The notes: generated by a model from the letters alone, not told the origin. Positions 30,953-40,432 are shown, counted from the stretch's first letter. The stretch is 48,532 nucleotides of DNA from Streptomyces reniochalinae (GCF_003323735.1 NZ_QOIM01000056.1:1-48532); one strand, 5' to 3'. Translations and numbers: made by a program.

Positions 30953-33424
30953 ATGGCTGCTGAGTCCACCGAGTCCCAGTCCACACCGCTCGCCCTGCCC
31001 GTGCTGCCGATCGACGCCGAGGACGGCGTCGTACTGCCGGGAATGGTGGTGCCGCTGGAGCTCTCGGACAGCGATGTGCGGGCGGCCGTCGACGCCGCGA
31101 AGTCGGCGGCGTCCACGGCGTCCGCTTCCGAGAGCGCGTCGGCCGGGTCCGAGGGCGCGGCCCCGGACAAGCCGCGCGTGCTGCTCGTCCCGCGGGTCGA
31201 GGGCACGTACACCGGCATCGGCGTCGAAGGGCGCGTGGAGCAGACCGGACGCCTCGCCGACGGCGACCCCGGCGCCCTCATCCGCGCCCTGCGCCGCGTC
31301 CGGGTGGGGACGGGCACGAGCGGCCCCGGCGCCGCCCTGTGGGTGCAGGGAACGCCCGTCGCCGAACCGGTGCCGGACCCCCTGCCGGGACAGGTCGTCG
31401 AACAGATGAAGGAGTACAAGGCCCTCATCACCGACTGGCTGCGCAAGCGCGGTGCCTGGCAGGTCGTGGACCGGGTGCAGCAGATCGACGACGTGGGCCA
31501 GCTCGCCGACAACGCCGGCTACTCCCCGTTCCTGACCACCGAGCAGAAGCTGAAGCTGCTCGAGACCACCGACCCCGTCGAACGGCTGCGGCTCGCCACC
31601 GCCGCACTCCGCGACCACCTGGCCGAACAGGACGTGGCCGAGTCCATCGCCAAGGACGTCCAGGAGGGCGTCGAGGCGCAGCAGCGGGAGTTCCTCCTCC
31701 GCCGCCAGCTGGAAGCCGTCCGCAAGGAGCTGGCCGAACTCAACGGTGACCCGGAGGACGAGGGTGAGGACTACCGTGCCCGCGTCGAGGCCGCCGACCT
31801 GCCCGAGGAGGTCAGGAAGGCCGCCCTCACGGAGGTCGACAAGCTGGAGCGCTCCAGCGACCAGTCGCCCGAGGGGAGCTGGATCCGCACCTGGCTGGAC
31901 ACGGTCCTGGAGATGCCGTGGAACGTCCGCACCGAGGACGCCTACGACATCACCGGCGCCCAGGCCGTCCTCGACGCCGACCACGCCGGGCTGCAAGACG
32001 TGAAGGAACGCATCACCGAGTACCTCGCCGTACGCAAGCGGCGCACCGAGCGCGGCCTCGGCGTCGTCGGCGGGCGGCGCGGGGGAGCGGTGCTGGCGCT
32101 GACAGGCCCGCCCGGTGTCGGCAAGACCTCGCTGGGCCAATCCGTGGCGCGCGCGATGGGACGGAAGTTCGTCCGCGTGGCGCTGGGCGGCGTCCGCGAC
32201 GAGGCCGAGGTGCGCGGCCACCGCCGCACGTACGTCGGCGCCCAGCCGGGACGCGTCGTCCGCGCCATCAAGGAGGCGGGGTCGATGAACCCGGTCGTCC
32301 TGCTGGACGAGGTCGACAAGGTCGGCTCCGACTTCCGCGGCGACCCGGCGGCGGCGCTGCTGGAGGTGCTCGACCCGGCACAGAACCACACCTTCCGCGA
32401 CCACTACCTGGAGGTCGAGCTCGACCTCTCGGACGTCGTCTTCCTGGCGACGGCCAACGTGCTGGAAGCCATCCCGCAGCCCCTGCTCGACCGCATGGAG
32501 GTCGTCGAGCTCGACGGCTACACCGAGGATGAGAAGGTCACCATCGCCCGCGACCACCTGCTGCCCCGGCAACTGGAGCGCGCCGGACTCGCCGAGGGCG
32601 AGGTCACGCTGGAGGAGCCGGCGCTGCGCAAGCTGGCCGCCGAGTACACCCGCGAGGCGGGCGTGCGCTCCCTGGAACGGGCCGTCCAGCGGGTGCTGCG
32701 CAAGGTCGCGGCCAAGCAGCAGCTGGGCCGGGCCGAGCTGCCGTACACCGTCGGCGTGGACGAGCTGCGTACGCTCATCGGCCGGCCCCGGCACACGCCC
32801 GAGGCCGCCCAGGACCCGGCCGAGCGTCGCACCGCCGTCCCCGGCGTCGCGACCGGTCTGGCCGTCACCGGCTCAGGTGGTGACGTGCTCTTCGTCGAGG
32901 CGTCCCTGGCCGACCCCGAGACGGGCGCCTCCGGGCTGACCCTGACCGGACAGCTGGGCGACGTGATGAAGGAGTCCGCGCACATCGCCCTCTCCTACCT
33001 GCGCTCGCGCGGCGCGGAGCTGGAGCTGCCCGTCGGCGACCTCAAGGAACGCGGCATCCACCTGCACGTGCCCGCCGGCGCCGTGCCCAAGGACGGACCC
33101 AGCGCGGGCGTCACCATGACGACGGCCCTGGCCTCGCTGCTGAGCGGACGCCAGGTACGGCCCGAGGTCGCCATGACGGGAGAGGTCTCGCTGACGGGCC
33201 GGGTGCTGCCCATCGGCGGCGTCAAGCAGAAGCTCCTGGCGGCCCACCGCGCCGGGGTGACCACCGTGATCATCCCCAAGCGGAACGAGCCCGACCTGGA
33301 CGACGTGCCCGAGGAGGTGCTCGACGGCCTCGACGTCCACCCCGTCTCCGACGTCCGCCAGGTTCTGGAGCTGGCCCTGACGCCCGCACAGAGCCCCGCC
33401 CGGCAGACCCCGGTCGCGGCGTGA
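30953..33424 (+). CDS. lon: Lon ATP-dependent protease
   Basis: An 823-residue Lon. The N-terminal LAN domain starts LALPVLPIDAEDGVVLPGMV and carries a Ser/Ala-rich insert at about residues 46-70. A helical region follows, then the AAA+ module with Walker A GPPGVGKT at 385-392 and Walker B VVLLDEVDK. The protease domain has Ser717 in KDGPSAGVTM and Lys758 in GGVKQKLLAAHRAG, the Ser-Lys dyad. It degrades misfolded and regulatory proteins in the cytoplasm. Start ATG 30953 with GGGAG 8 bases upstream. All functional residues are intact and the length fits actinobacterial Lon. A HAIR operator lies just upstream and a strong hairpin follows. Confidence 0.98.
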   Translation: MAAESTESQSTPLALPVLPIDAEDGVVLPGMVVPLELSDSDVRAAVDAAKSAASTASASESASAGSEGAAPDKPRVLLVPRVEGTYTGIGVEGRVEQTGRLADGDPGALIRALRRVRVGTGTSGPGAALWVQGTPVAEPVPDPLPGQVVEQMKEYKALITDWLRKRGAWQVVDRVQQIDDVGQLADNAGYSPFLTTEQKLKLLETTDPVERLRLATAALRDHLAEQDVAESIAKDVQEGVEAQQREFLLRRQLEAVRKELAELNGDPEDEGEDYRARVEAADLPEEVRKAALTEVDKLERSSDQSPEGSWIRTWLDTVLEMPWNVRTEDAYDITGAQAVLDADHAGLQDVKERITEYLAVRKRRTERGLGVVGGRRGGAVLALTGPPGVGKTSLGQSVARAMGRKFVRVALGGVRDEAEVRGHRRTYVGAQPGRVVRAIKEAGSMNPVVLLDEVDKVGSDFRGDPAAALLEVLDPAQNHTFRDHYLEVELDLSDVVFLATANVLEAIPQPLLDRMEVVELDGYTEDEKVTIARDHLLPRQLERAGLAEGEVTLEEPALRKLAAEYTREAGVRSLERAVQRVLRKVAAKQQLGRAELPYTVGVDELRTLIGRPRHTPEAAQDPAERRTAVPGVATGLAVTGSGGDVLFVEASLADPETGASGLTLTGQLGDVMKESAHIALSYLRSRGAELELPVGDLKERGIHLHVPAGAVPKDGPSAGVTMTTALASLLSGRQVRPEVAMTGEVSLTGRVLPIGGVKQKLLAAHRAGVTTVIIPKRNEPDLDDVPEEVLDGLDVHPVSDVRQVLELALTPAQSPARQTPVAA

Positions 33425-33444
33425 CGGACGCGACCGGCACAAGA

Positions 33445-33472
33445 GTGGCCCCCGCCTCCGGGCGGGGGCCAC
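33445..33472. terminator. hairpin between lon and the lysozyme gene
   Basis: GTGGCCCCCGCC (33445-33456) and GGCGGGGGCCAC (33461-33472) form a perfect 12-bp stem with a TCCG tetraloop. It lies 21 bases after the lon stop and 29 bases after the stop of the convergent lysozyme gene, so it can serve both. Confidence 0.92.
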
Positions 33473-33500
33473 ACGCCCCCAGCCGGGGGAGGTGCGGTCG

Positions 33501-34436
33501 TCAGCCGTTGTTGGCCAACACCTTCAACCGGTCCATCGACCCATTGAAGTAGTCGTGATCGCCAACGGTCGGGCCGCTGGAGGTGTACTGCCAGAAGGTG
33601 TAGAAGCCCCAGCCGGCCGGGAGGGTGCCGGGGGAGGAGGCGTAGCGGGCGACCCACAGGGGGTTGGAGTTGCCGAAGGCGCTGCTGTTGCCGGTGCACT
33701 GCGTCCACCAGTTGGTGGTCGTGTAGATGACCGCGTCCCGCCCGGTGCGCGCCTTGTACGTGCTGGTGAAGTCCTTGATCCAGTTCACCATCGCGCTGTT
33801 GCTCAGGCCGTAGCAGGTCGCGCCGTACGGGTTGTACTCGATGTCGAGCACGCCGGGCAGCGTCTTGCCGTCCTTGCTCCAGCCGCCGCCGTTGCCGGCG
33901 AAGTAGTTGGCCTGGGTGGCGCCGCTGGAGGTGTTGGGCGTCGCGAAGTGGTAGGCCCCGCGGATCATGCCCACGTTGTAGGAACCGTTGTACTGCTGCG
34001 TGAAGTACGGGTTCTTGTAGTTGGTGGACTCGGTGGCCTTGACGTAGGCGAAGCGGACACCGCTGTTCCACAGCGTCGACCACGCGACGTTGCCCTGGTG
34101 GCTGCTGACGTCGACGCCGTGGACCGTCGCGGCCAGACCCGCACGCGCCCTGTCCGGCGGAGTGCCGTCGGTGTTGTCCGACTCGTGCATCCGCACACCG
34201 GCGCCCATCCAGGCGTCACCGCGCTCGGCGGGTGCCTTGGGGTTGCCGCGCAGTCCTTCCACGTCCGTGGCGGCCTGGTGGGACCTGGCCGCCTTCGTGT
34301 CTGCTTCCCCGTCGCCGGGGGCCGCCGACGCCGCGCCCGGAAGAGCCAAGACGAGCGCGAGCAGGGAGACGAACATCCCGATGACAGCCGCGAGTCCGCG
34401 TCTGTGACGGGCCGTACCGGATCTGAAGCTGGGCAT
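33501..34436 (-). CDS. secreted GH25 lysozyme (Chalaropsis type)
   Basis: A 311-residue exported muramidase. Residues 1-38 form a Sec signal peptide (Arg-rich start, core AAVIGMFVSLLALVLAL, cleavage near AASA-AP). Residues about 40-103 are a pro-like region. The GH25 domain begins VHGVDVSSHQGN with Asp109 and carries VLDIEYNP with Asp198 and Glu200, the DxE catalytic pair. It also has GAYHFATP and the late strand FWQYTSSG typical of the family. It cleaves the N-acetylmuramic acid linkage of peptidoglycan, including O-acetylated wall in characterised Streptomyces relatives. No wall-binding domain is attached. Start ATG 34436. The 238-bp divergent gap to the MarR gene holds its promoter, but no clear hexamers were assigned. 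Confidence 0.95.
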   Translation of the reverse strand: MPSFRSGTARHRRGLAAVIGMFVSLLALVLALPGAASAAPGDGEADTKAARSHQAATDVEGLRGNPKAPAERGDAWMGAGVRMHESDNTDGTPPDRARAGLAATVHGVDVSSHQGNVAWSTLWNSGVRFAYVKATESTNYKNPYFTQQYNGSYNVGMIRGAYHFATPNTSSGATQANYFAGNGGGWSKDGKTLPGVLDIEYNPYGATCYGLSNSAMVNWIKDFTSTYKARTGRDAVIYTTTNWWTQCTGNSSAFGNSNPLWVARYASSPGTLPAGWGFYTFWQYTSSGPTVGDHDYFNGSMDRLKVLANNG

Positions 34437-34674
34437 CTCTGCCTCCGGAGCCTCGGTGGTGGGGGTCTGGTACGTGCGTAGTATTTACCGATGTGGGGGG
34501 TTTTGCGCTGCGACGCGCGGAGTGACAGTCGCTCCACTGGAATGGGCATGTCATATGTGAAGGTACGCGCGTAGACCGACCGGGCGGAAGACGCCCCACC
34601 GTCCGCCGTTGGTCTAATCCTGCGAAATACTGGCGGAGCTGGGACTATCGCGCTCGCTGGAGATAAGTTTCTTC

Positions 34675-35211
34675 ATGGAAAACGCCGGAGACACCGCACC
34701 CGCCGCTGGCACGCCCCAAAACACCCCCGCGGACGCCACGCCCGCTACGGCCCCCGCGGACCCCGCCGAACTGTTCGGCCCGGAATGCCTCGACGTGGAA
34801 CGCGAATTGGCGGTCTTCCTGCGGCGCGCCCGCGCCTCCTCGGGGGAGATGGCACGCCAGGTGCACCCCGACCTGGAACCCGCCGCATACGGTCTCCTCG
34901 TCCGCCTCGAGGACGCCGGCGAGCAGCGGGCGACGGAACTGGCCGGCTACTTCGGAGTCGGCAAGGCGACGATAAGCCGCCAACTGCACGCGCTGGAGGC
35001 CCTCGGCCTCGTCGAGCGCCGGCCCGACCCGAAGGACCGCCGAGCCTCGCTGGTACTCCTCACCGAGGAGGGGCGCAGGCGGTTCACCCAGGTGCGGGAC
35101 GCGCGCCGGCTCTCCTACGCCCGCAAGCTCGCCGCCTGGGACCGTGACGAGATCGCCGAGCTGGCCCGCCTCCTCCACCGCCTGAACTCCCTGGCGGACC
35201 AGGAGGAGTGA
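34675..35211 (+). CDS. MarR-family transcriptional regulator
   Basis: A 178-residue regulator. The first ~33 residues are an Ala/Pro/Thr-rich lead. The winged helix covers about 65-135: AAYGLLVRLEDAGEQRATEL, VGKATISRQLHALEALGLVE and the wing DPKDRRASLVLLTEEGR. Flanking helices make the dimer. Targets are not evident: it is divergent from the lysozyme gene and convergent with the conservon, and no long inverted repeat stands out in the gap. The Shine-Dalgarno before ATG 34675 is poor (GGAGA lies 15 bases away), so the true start may be different. The stop is followed by a 13-bp direct repeat, GTGAGCAGCCCCC (35208-35220 and 35221-35233). Confidence 0.92.
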   Translation: MENAGDTAPAAGTPQNTPADATPATAPADPAELFGPECLDVERELAVFLRRARASSGEMARQVHPDLEPAAYGLLVRLEDAGEQRATELAGYFGVGKATISRQLHALEALGLVERRPDPKDRRASLVLLTEEGRRRFTQVRDARRLSYARKLAAWDRDEIAELARLLHRLNSLADQEE

Positions 35212-35272
35212 GCAGCCCCCGTGAGCAGCCCCCACCGGTCTCCCGGAGAGGCTGTCCGCTCACACGGACGAG

Positions 35273-35911
35273 CTACCAGCGCGCGCTCATCGCCCCACGC
35301 AGCTCACTGCGCAGCTCAGGCGTCAGCACGTGCCCCGCACGGCCGACGAAGAGCCCCATCTGGTAGCCGACCGCACCCATGTCGCAGTCCGCCACCGCGT
35401 GCACCCCGAGCAGCGACCCGTCCCCGATCGCCATCACCATCAGGGCGCCCTCGTCCATGGCCACCATGGTCTGCCGCACGGCACCACCGTCCGTCAGCCT
35501 CGACGCCGCCGTCGTCAGCGAGGCGACCCCGGACACGATGGTCGCCAGGTCGCCGCTGGAGCCCCGGGGTCCGCGGCGCCGGCCTGCCTCACCCCGCCGC
35601 CGCATCGGCGGGACACGGGGCTCGTCGGACGAGTCGCCGCCCTGCCGCGCCTCCGCTCCCACGCCCACCCCGTCCGCGCTCTCCTTCTCCGCGCCACTGT
35701 CCGCGTCCTCCTCCGTGGAGGGGGCCGCGCCCCGACCCAACCGTCCGTGCTCGGGGCCCAGCGCGGGATCCGAGGCGAGCAGCAGCAGCCCGTCGGACGA
35801 GACGACCGCCACGGACCGGATGCCCGGTACCTCGGCGACCAGGCCGTCCAGCAGCCAGCGCAGGTTTCGTGCCTCCGCGCTGCCGGACGTACGCGTGGTG
35901 GGCACACTCAC
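35273..35911 (-). CDS. roadblock/LC7 domain protein, conservon second member
   Basis: A 212-residue protein. The roadblock fold is split: residues about 15-52 (NLRWLLDGLVAEVPGIRSVA, VVSSDGLLLLASD) and about 120-210 (DLATIVSGVASLTTAASRL, MVMAIGDGSLLGVHAVADC, MGAVGYQMGLFVGRAG). Between them sit some 65 residues of Glu/Gly/Arg-rich low-complexity sequence. In cvn conservons this MglB-like protein is the GTPase-activating partner of a small GTPase, encoded after a DUF742 gene. Neither DUF742 nor GTPase gene is found here. Its start overlaps the stop of the sensor gene by 4 bases (ATGA). Apart from the insert the fold seems complete. Confidence 0.9.
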   Translation of the reverse strand: MSVPTTRTSGSAEARNLRWLLDGLVAEVPGIRSVAVVSSDGLLLLASDPALGPEHGRLGRGAAPSTEEDADSGAEKESADGVGVGAEARQGGDSSDEPRVPPMRRRGEAGRRRGPRGSSGDLATIVSGVASLTTAASRLTDGGAVRQTMVAMDEGALMVMAIGDGSLLGVHAVADCDMGAVGYQMGLFVGRAGHVLTPELRSELRGAMSARW

Positions 35912-38900
35912 TTGCGGGCCTCCTCGGCGGTACCTCCGTCAGCCTGCGGCCGCGCCGGCTCCGTCACCGCGCTGCCGACGGGACGCTCGTGCCCGTCCCC
36001 CCTGCGCTCTCGGTCATCCTCCGGCCCCCCGCTGCGCGCCGTGTTGCCGGCGTCCTCCGCGGCGACGCGGGCGGCAGCTTCGCGCAGACCCTTGCGAGCA
36101 CCCTGCTGGAACCCGTCGAGCCTGCGCCGCAGCTGCTCGGGGTCGGTGCCCCCCGAACGCCGGCGCGGGACTGTCGCCTCCTCCGCCGCGTCCTCTGCTG
36201 TCGCACCACGGACCCGCTTGGGCAGCCCTGTGTGCGTGACGGACCCGTCCGATTCCGCCGCGTCGGCGGGGGCGCCAGCAAAGTCGGCGAGAGCGCCGGC
36301 ACCCGCGCTCGTCGGCAGGCTCTGCTCCGGTACACCCGCGGGGGACACCTCCACAGAGGCCACCGCGGGAGGTCCGGGCACACCTGCGCTCCGGTCCCCG
36401 TCGTTGTCCTCGCTCTGTGTCCACCCGCCGGCTCGAACACCGTCGTCGTCCTGGGCGGACGGGGCCGTGTCCTCGGCCGGCGTCGGCGCCTGGTCGGCAG
36501 CCCTCGTGTGCTGGCCCTCGTCGGCGTCGCCCCCCTCGGCCGAGCGGCTGGTCCCGTCACCGCCGGCTGGCGCGTCGCTGCCACCCGCCTTTCCCTTCCC
36601 GGCGCCACCGTCGCCCGCGTCACCTTCACGGAGACCACCGTCTCCCGCCTCATGGTCACGGAGGCCGCCGTATGCGGCGTCGTGGTCACGGAGGCCACTG
36701 TCGGCAGGGTCGGCGGGGTCGCTGTCGGCGGAGTCGGTGAGGGCGGGCGTGCCGTCAGCGAAGTCGCCGTCGCCCTCGTTGTCACCGGTTGCGAGGTCGC
36801 CTGTCGTTTCGCCGGCCGGCGCGCTGCCACCGGTCACACTGGCGCCGTCGGGCGTCCCGGAGAGCAGGAGCCTGCTCGCCACCGTCACCTGTGCCGCCGT
36901 GCCGCCCTGCTCGAGGACGCTCAGCCGCACGCGTACCCCGTGTCTCGCGGCCAGTTTGGCGACGACGTGCAGCCCCAGGCCCCAGGCGGCGGAGGGCGCC
37001 CCCGCGTCCGCCGACCGGGGCGCCGACGCGGTCCCCGGCTCGGCCAGCCGCGCGTTCACCTGGGCGAGTACGGACTCCTCCATCCCGGTGCCCTCGTCCT
37101 CCACGGACACCAGTGCGTCACCGCCCTCGGTCGTCAGGGCGGTGAGCCGCACCTCGGATCCGGCGGGGGAGAAGGCAGCCGCGTTGTCGAGGAGTTCGGC
37201 GATCAGGTGGCTCAGATCGTCCGCCGCGACGCCCTCCACGTGGACGTCCTGCGGCACGTCGCCGAGGGCCACACGCTCGTACTGCGCTATCTCGCTGACA
37301 GCGGCACGCAGCACATCCAGCAGCGGTGCCGGCACCTGCTCCGCGGCGTCCTGACGCTCCGTGCGCCGGGAGTCCGCGAGAAGCAGCAGATTCTCGCTGT
37401 GCCGCCGCATACGGGTGGCCAGGTGGTCGAGCTTGAAGAGCGTGTCGAGCCGGTCCGGGTCGGCCTCCTTCTCCTCCAGCCCCTCGATGATGCCCAGCTG
37501 CCGCTCGACCAGGGTGAGACTGCGCGTCGCCAGGTCCGCGACCGCCTCCTGTTCAGTGGCCGACGAGACCGTGTCCGAGGGGGCAGTGTCCGAGGGGGTC
37601 GCTTGCGGCGGTACCGTGCCCGAGGAGACCCTGCCCGACGGGGCCGTTTGCGACGGGGCCGTCGCGGACGGAGCAGCCACGCCCCCGTACCCGGCGCCAC
37701 CCGCACCGCTCAGGCCCCCGCCGTGCGCCACCGACGCGCCCGACCGGTCCCTGCTCTCTTCCAACTCGGCCCGGAGGCCGGCGAAGTCCTCGGCCAGCAA
37801 CTGGTACTTCTCGGTCAGCTGGGCCTTCTCCACGGCCAGTTGATCCTGTTCGCGTTCGGCGCACGTCGAGCGGCGCCGCAGCTCCGCGGTGGTGGCCCGC
37901 AGCGCGTTGAGCGCACTGACGACATCGGCGAACTCGTCGTTTCGGCCGCGGAAGGTGATCGGCTCCTCGCCGACCGGATCCTTCGCCAGGCGCTCGGAGC
38001 CGCGCCTGAGTACGGAGAGCGGCCGCGTGAGCGAGCGCGCGGTCGCCACGCTCAGGGCGACGGCGAGCAGCAGGCAGAAGCCCACGAGCCCGGCCCGCAG
38101 CTGAAGCGCCGTCACGTCGTCGTCACGGAGGCCCTCCAACCGCTTGACTTCGGCCGCGGCGAACGCGGACTGCACACCACGCATGTGCGCGAGGCGCGCC
38201 GAGACGGAGGTGTCGAACCGTTCCGCGTTCACGGACCGCGCGCCGGCGGTGAGGTAGGGGCGCGCCGTGAGGGTGTTCAGGTAGCGCTCGGCCGTGGAGA
38301 CGTCGGGGCCGTTGACGGTCGTGCTGTACCGCTCCCAGGCCTTCGTGCCGGCTGTCTCCTCGAAGTCGGCGAGCGCCGCCTTCTCCCGCAGTCGCGCCTG
38401 CCCGGCTTCGGTCATCACCTGGCGCTGGGTGCCCTGGCCCGCCAGCGCGGCCTCCAGCAGGCCCCGGGTGGCCGAGGCCTGGTCGACGGCGCGCGCGAGG
38501 TCGGGCAGCGCGACGGCCGTGCGGTCCTGTGCTCGCGCCGGCAGCCCCCCGGCCACGTCGCGAGCGAGGTGACGGAGCGTCTGGATGATGCGGGAGTAGT
38601 CCTCGTACGACTCCAGTGCCCCGTTCTTGCCCGTCATGGCCTGCTGTCGGACGGCCGGCAGCTTTTGGAGGGCCTCGGCGACCGCCGTGGGGGAGCCGGA
38701 CAGCACCGCGTCGCCGGTGGGCGCGGACGAGGCGACTGAGCGGACCTCTCGTGCCTGCCGGTCCACCCGGGCACGCTGGGCCTCGCCTGCTCCCGTGTCC
38801 TTTCGGCTGCCACGCCCTGCGGCGACGCGTTCGACCATGCCGTCCCGCTCGTCCTCCAGGGAGTGGGAGAGGGCGATGGCCTGCTGGTTGAGCCGGGCGA

Positions 38901-39255
38901 GGTCCACGAGTTCCTGTGCGGCCGCAGTGTCGCTGGAACCGGCGACCAGGGTCGGTGCACCGGCGGCGACGACAGCGACGGCGCACACCGCGACCGACAC
39001 CAGCAGCCGGTTGCGCACGCGAGCCCGCCGGCGGGGGGCGGCCGCCACATCCTGGGCCTCCGCGGGGGACGCTGACGCCGCGTCACCGTCGTCGGCCGGT
39101 GTGGCCTGGGGAACGCCCGCTGTCCGACGCTGCTTCTTCCGCACCCGCACTCGCAATCTCGTCCCGCCTCTCCCGGAAGGCCCGGGATGCCCCGACTCGA
39201 CGACCGACCATTGCAGTGCGCTCTTGAGGCGGGTGAGGATCCCCTGCTGGGCCAC
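35908..39255 (-). CDS. conservon sensor histidine kinase (CvnA-like)
   Basis: A 1115-residue membrane sensor. After a basic lead, transmembrane helix 1 is at about 82-104 (LLVSVAVCAVAVVAAGAPTL). An extracellular helical nitrate/nitrite-sensing-like domain covers about 105-380, helix 2 is at about 385-402 (VGFCLLLAVALSVATA), then HAMP, a coiled coil, and the DHLATRMRRHSENLLLLAD segment near residue 610 that holds the likely phospho-acceptor region of this class. The HATPase domain (about 670-800) has LIAELLDNAAAFSP, VEDEGTGM and WGLGLHVV. The last ~310 residues are disordered and acidic with 10-residue repeats. It is co-transcribed with the roadblock gene through a 4-base overlap. Confidence 0.92.
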   Translation of the reverse strand: MAQQGILTRLKSALQWSVVESGHPGPSGRGGTRLRVRVRKKQRRTAGVPQATPADDGDAASASPAEAQDVAAAPRRRARVRNRLLVSVAVCAVAVVAAGAPTLVAGSSDTAAAQELVDLARLNQQAIALSHSLEDERDGMVERVAAGRGSRKDTGAGEAQRARVDRQAREVRSVASSAPTGDAVLSGSPTAVAEALQKLPAVRQQAMTGKNGALESYEDYSRIIQTLRHLARDVAGGLPARAQDRTAVALPDLARAVDQASATRGLLEAALAGQGTQRQVMTEAGQARLREKAALADFEETAGTKAWERYSTTVNGPDVSTAERYLNTLTARPYLTAGARSVNAERFDTSVSARLAHMRGVQSAFAAAEVKRLEGLRDDDVTALQLRAGLVGFCLLLAVALSVATARSLTRPLSVLRRGSERLAKDPVGEEPITFRGRNDEFADVVSALNALRATTAELRRRSTCAEREQDQLAVEKAQLTEKYQLLAEDFAGLRAELEESRDRSGASVAHGGGLSGAGGAGYGGVAAPSATAPSQTAPSGRVSSGTVPPQATPSDTAPSDTVSSATEQEAVADLATRSLTLVERQLGIIEGLEEKEADPDRLDTLFKLDHLATRMRRHSENLLLLADSRRTERQDAAEQVPAPLLDVLRAAVSEIAQYERVALGDVPQDVHVEGVAADDLSHLIAELLDNAAAFSPAGSEVRLTALTTEGGDALVSVEDEGTGMEESVLAQVNARLAEPGTASAPRSADAGAPSAAWGLGLHVVAKLAARHGVRVRLSVLEQGGTAAQVTVASRLLLSGTPDGASVTGGSAPAGETTGDLATGDNEGDGDFADGTPALTDSADSDPADPADSGLRDHDAAYGGLRDHEAGDGGLREGDAGDGGAGKGKAGGSDAPAGGDGTSRSAEGGDADEGQHTRAADQAPTPAEDTAPSAQDDDGVRAGGWTQSEDNDGDRSAGVPGPPAVASVEVSPAGVPEQSLPTSAGAGALADFAGAPADAAESDGSVTHTGLPKRVRGATAEDAAEEATVPRRRSGGTDPEQLRRRLDGFQQGARKGLREAAARVAAEDAGNTARSGGPEDDRERRGDGHERPVGSAVTEPARPQADGGTAEEARK
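36611..36700. repeat. three 30-bp tandem repeats inside the sensor gene
   Basis: Units 36611-36640, 36641-36670 and 36671-36700 share the frame TC-CCGC-TCATGGTCACGGAGGCC-CCG with few changes and encode decapeptides of the type LRDHDAAYGG / LRDHEAGDGG / LREGDAGDGG in the disordered tail of the kinase. They keep the frame, so copy number can vary without breaking the protein. Confidence 0.85.
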
Positions 39256-39557
39256 CCGAAGGAGTGAACATCACTCCTCGGCGGCGGAACAACTCGGCCC
39301 GAGCCGGGCGTGGTCGGCGATTCGGACCCTGGTTGGAAATCCTTCCTGCCGCCTGGCAGGATGCCGGGCCCAGTTTTTCGGAAGGTCTCATTCCGGTCAT
39401 CCCCGTGCGGGAATCCCTCGCGCGTCCCGACCGTGGGCCGGTACTCCCGTGGGGCCGCACCGCTCCCGCCACCCCTTTCCCCGCCACACCGGGAGAGAGG
39501 GTGCCGCCACGGTTGCCGGCCGCCGCTCCAAGATCCCCGATCCTGCACACTGCTGCC
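39256..39557. other. 302-bp divergent gap, promoter region
   Basis: This lies between the starts of the sensor kinase (-) and the PP2C-like gene (+). The + frame stays open through it, but the translated part is Pro/Arg/Ala-rich with no domain. I see no clear promoter hexamers, operator or hairpin. Confidence 0.4.
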
Positions 39558-40385
39558 ATGCGTATCGACATGGTCACCGAGCCGGGAGATCCCCAACGTC
39601 CCAATGAGGACTACGCGTCGGCCGCGGTGCCGGCGGCCGGCGCGGGTGGCGTGCTCGTGGTCCTGGACGGGGTCACCCCGCCCGAGGGGGACGACGGCTG
39701 CCGCCACGGCGTGCCCTGGTTCGTGGCCCGGTTGGGTGGTGCTCTCGTCGAACTGGCGGGCGCTCGCCGGGACATGACACTGTCCGGATGTCTTGCGGCC
39801 GCGTTGGCCCGCACAGCGGACACACACCGCGAAACGTGTGATCTTTCTCACCCCCGTACACCTCAGGCAACCGTGGTCGTGGCCCGGTGGGACCAGGAGC
39901 AGGTCGAACACCTGGTGCTCTCCGACTCCGCACTGCTCGTGGAGGCCGCCGACGGCACGGTCGAGCCCCTGCTCGACCGCCGCCTGACCGAACTGCCCGA
40001 GGCCGTGCGCGCGCTCCGTGACCGGGTCCGCCGTACCGGCGCGGAAGCGGACCGCGCGGCCTACGTGCGCGCAGTGGAAGGGCTGCGCAACGCTCCCGAT
40101 GGCAGCGGGTTTTACACAGCCGCCGCAGACCCCGAGGTCGCTGCCCGGGCGGTGACCGGAACCCGGCCCCGCGCCGACGTCCGTGCTCTTCTGGCGCTCA
40201 CGGACGGTGCCACACGCTGGACCGAGACCTTCCACCTCGGGGACTGGGCGGGCCTCTTCGCCCTCGTGCGCAAAGAAGGCTCCGGCGCTCTCGTCGGCCG
40301 GGTCCGCACCGCGGAGGCCGAGTCGGTCCCCGCGCGGGGCAAGCAGCACGACGACGCGACGGTCCTGCTGGCCGAACTGGACTGA
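39558..40385 (+). CDS. PP2C-like protein phosphatase
   Basis: A 275-residue protein with the PP2C (PPM) plan: MRIDMVTEPGD, then RPNEDYASAAV (the first metal-binding NED block), VLVVLDGVTPPEGDDG in place of the usual DGMGGH block, LSDSALLVE, LLALTDGATRW (TDGA block) and KQHDDATVLLAE (final DD metal block). The metal-binding aspartates at the start, TDG and DD positions are present, so dephosphorylation of Ser/Thr-phosphoproteins is possible, though the DGxG loop is altered. The start is set at ATG 39558, where homology-like sequence begins; no Shine-Dalgarno is visible, so a leaderless message is possible. A degenerate kinase gene lies 1.7 kb away. Confidence 0.85.
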   Translation: MRIDMVTEPGDPQRPNEDYASAAVPAAGAGGVLVVLDGVTPPEGDDGCRHGVPWFVARLGGALVELAGARRDMTLSGCLAAALARTADTHRETCDLSHPRTPQATVVVARWDQEQVEHLVLSDSALLVEAADGTVEPLLDRRLTELPEAVRALRDRVRRTGAEADRAAYVRAVEGLRNAPDGSGFYTAAADPEVAARAVTGTRPRADVRALLALTDGATRWTETFHLGDWAGLFALVRKEGSGALVGRVRTAEAESVPARGKQHDDATVLLAELD

Positions 40386-40432
40386 CGCGGCGGGCTTGGC
40401 CGACGCGACCCTCCCGTGGGCCGGCGGCCCGC

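Noticed and set aside
35221..38739. A 1172-codon open frame on + opposite the conservon genes
   Set aside because: Antisense shadow; Arg/Pro/Ser-rich translation with no motif, while the minus-strand genes have clear domains and a 4-base overlap.
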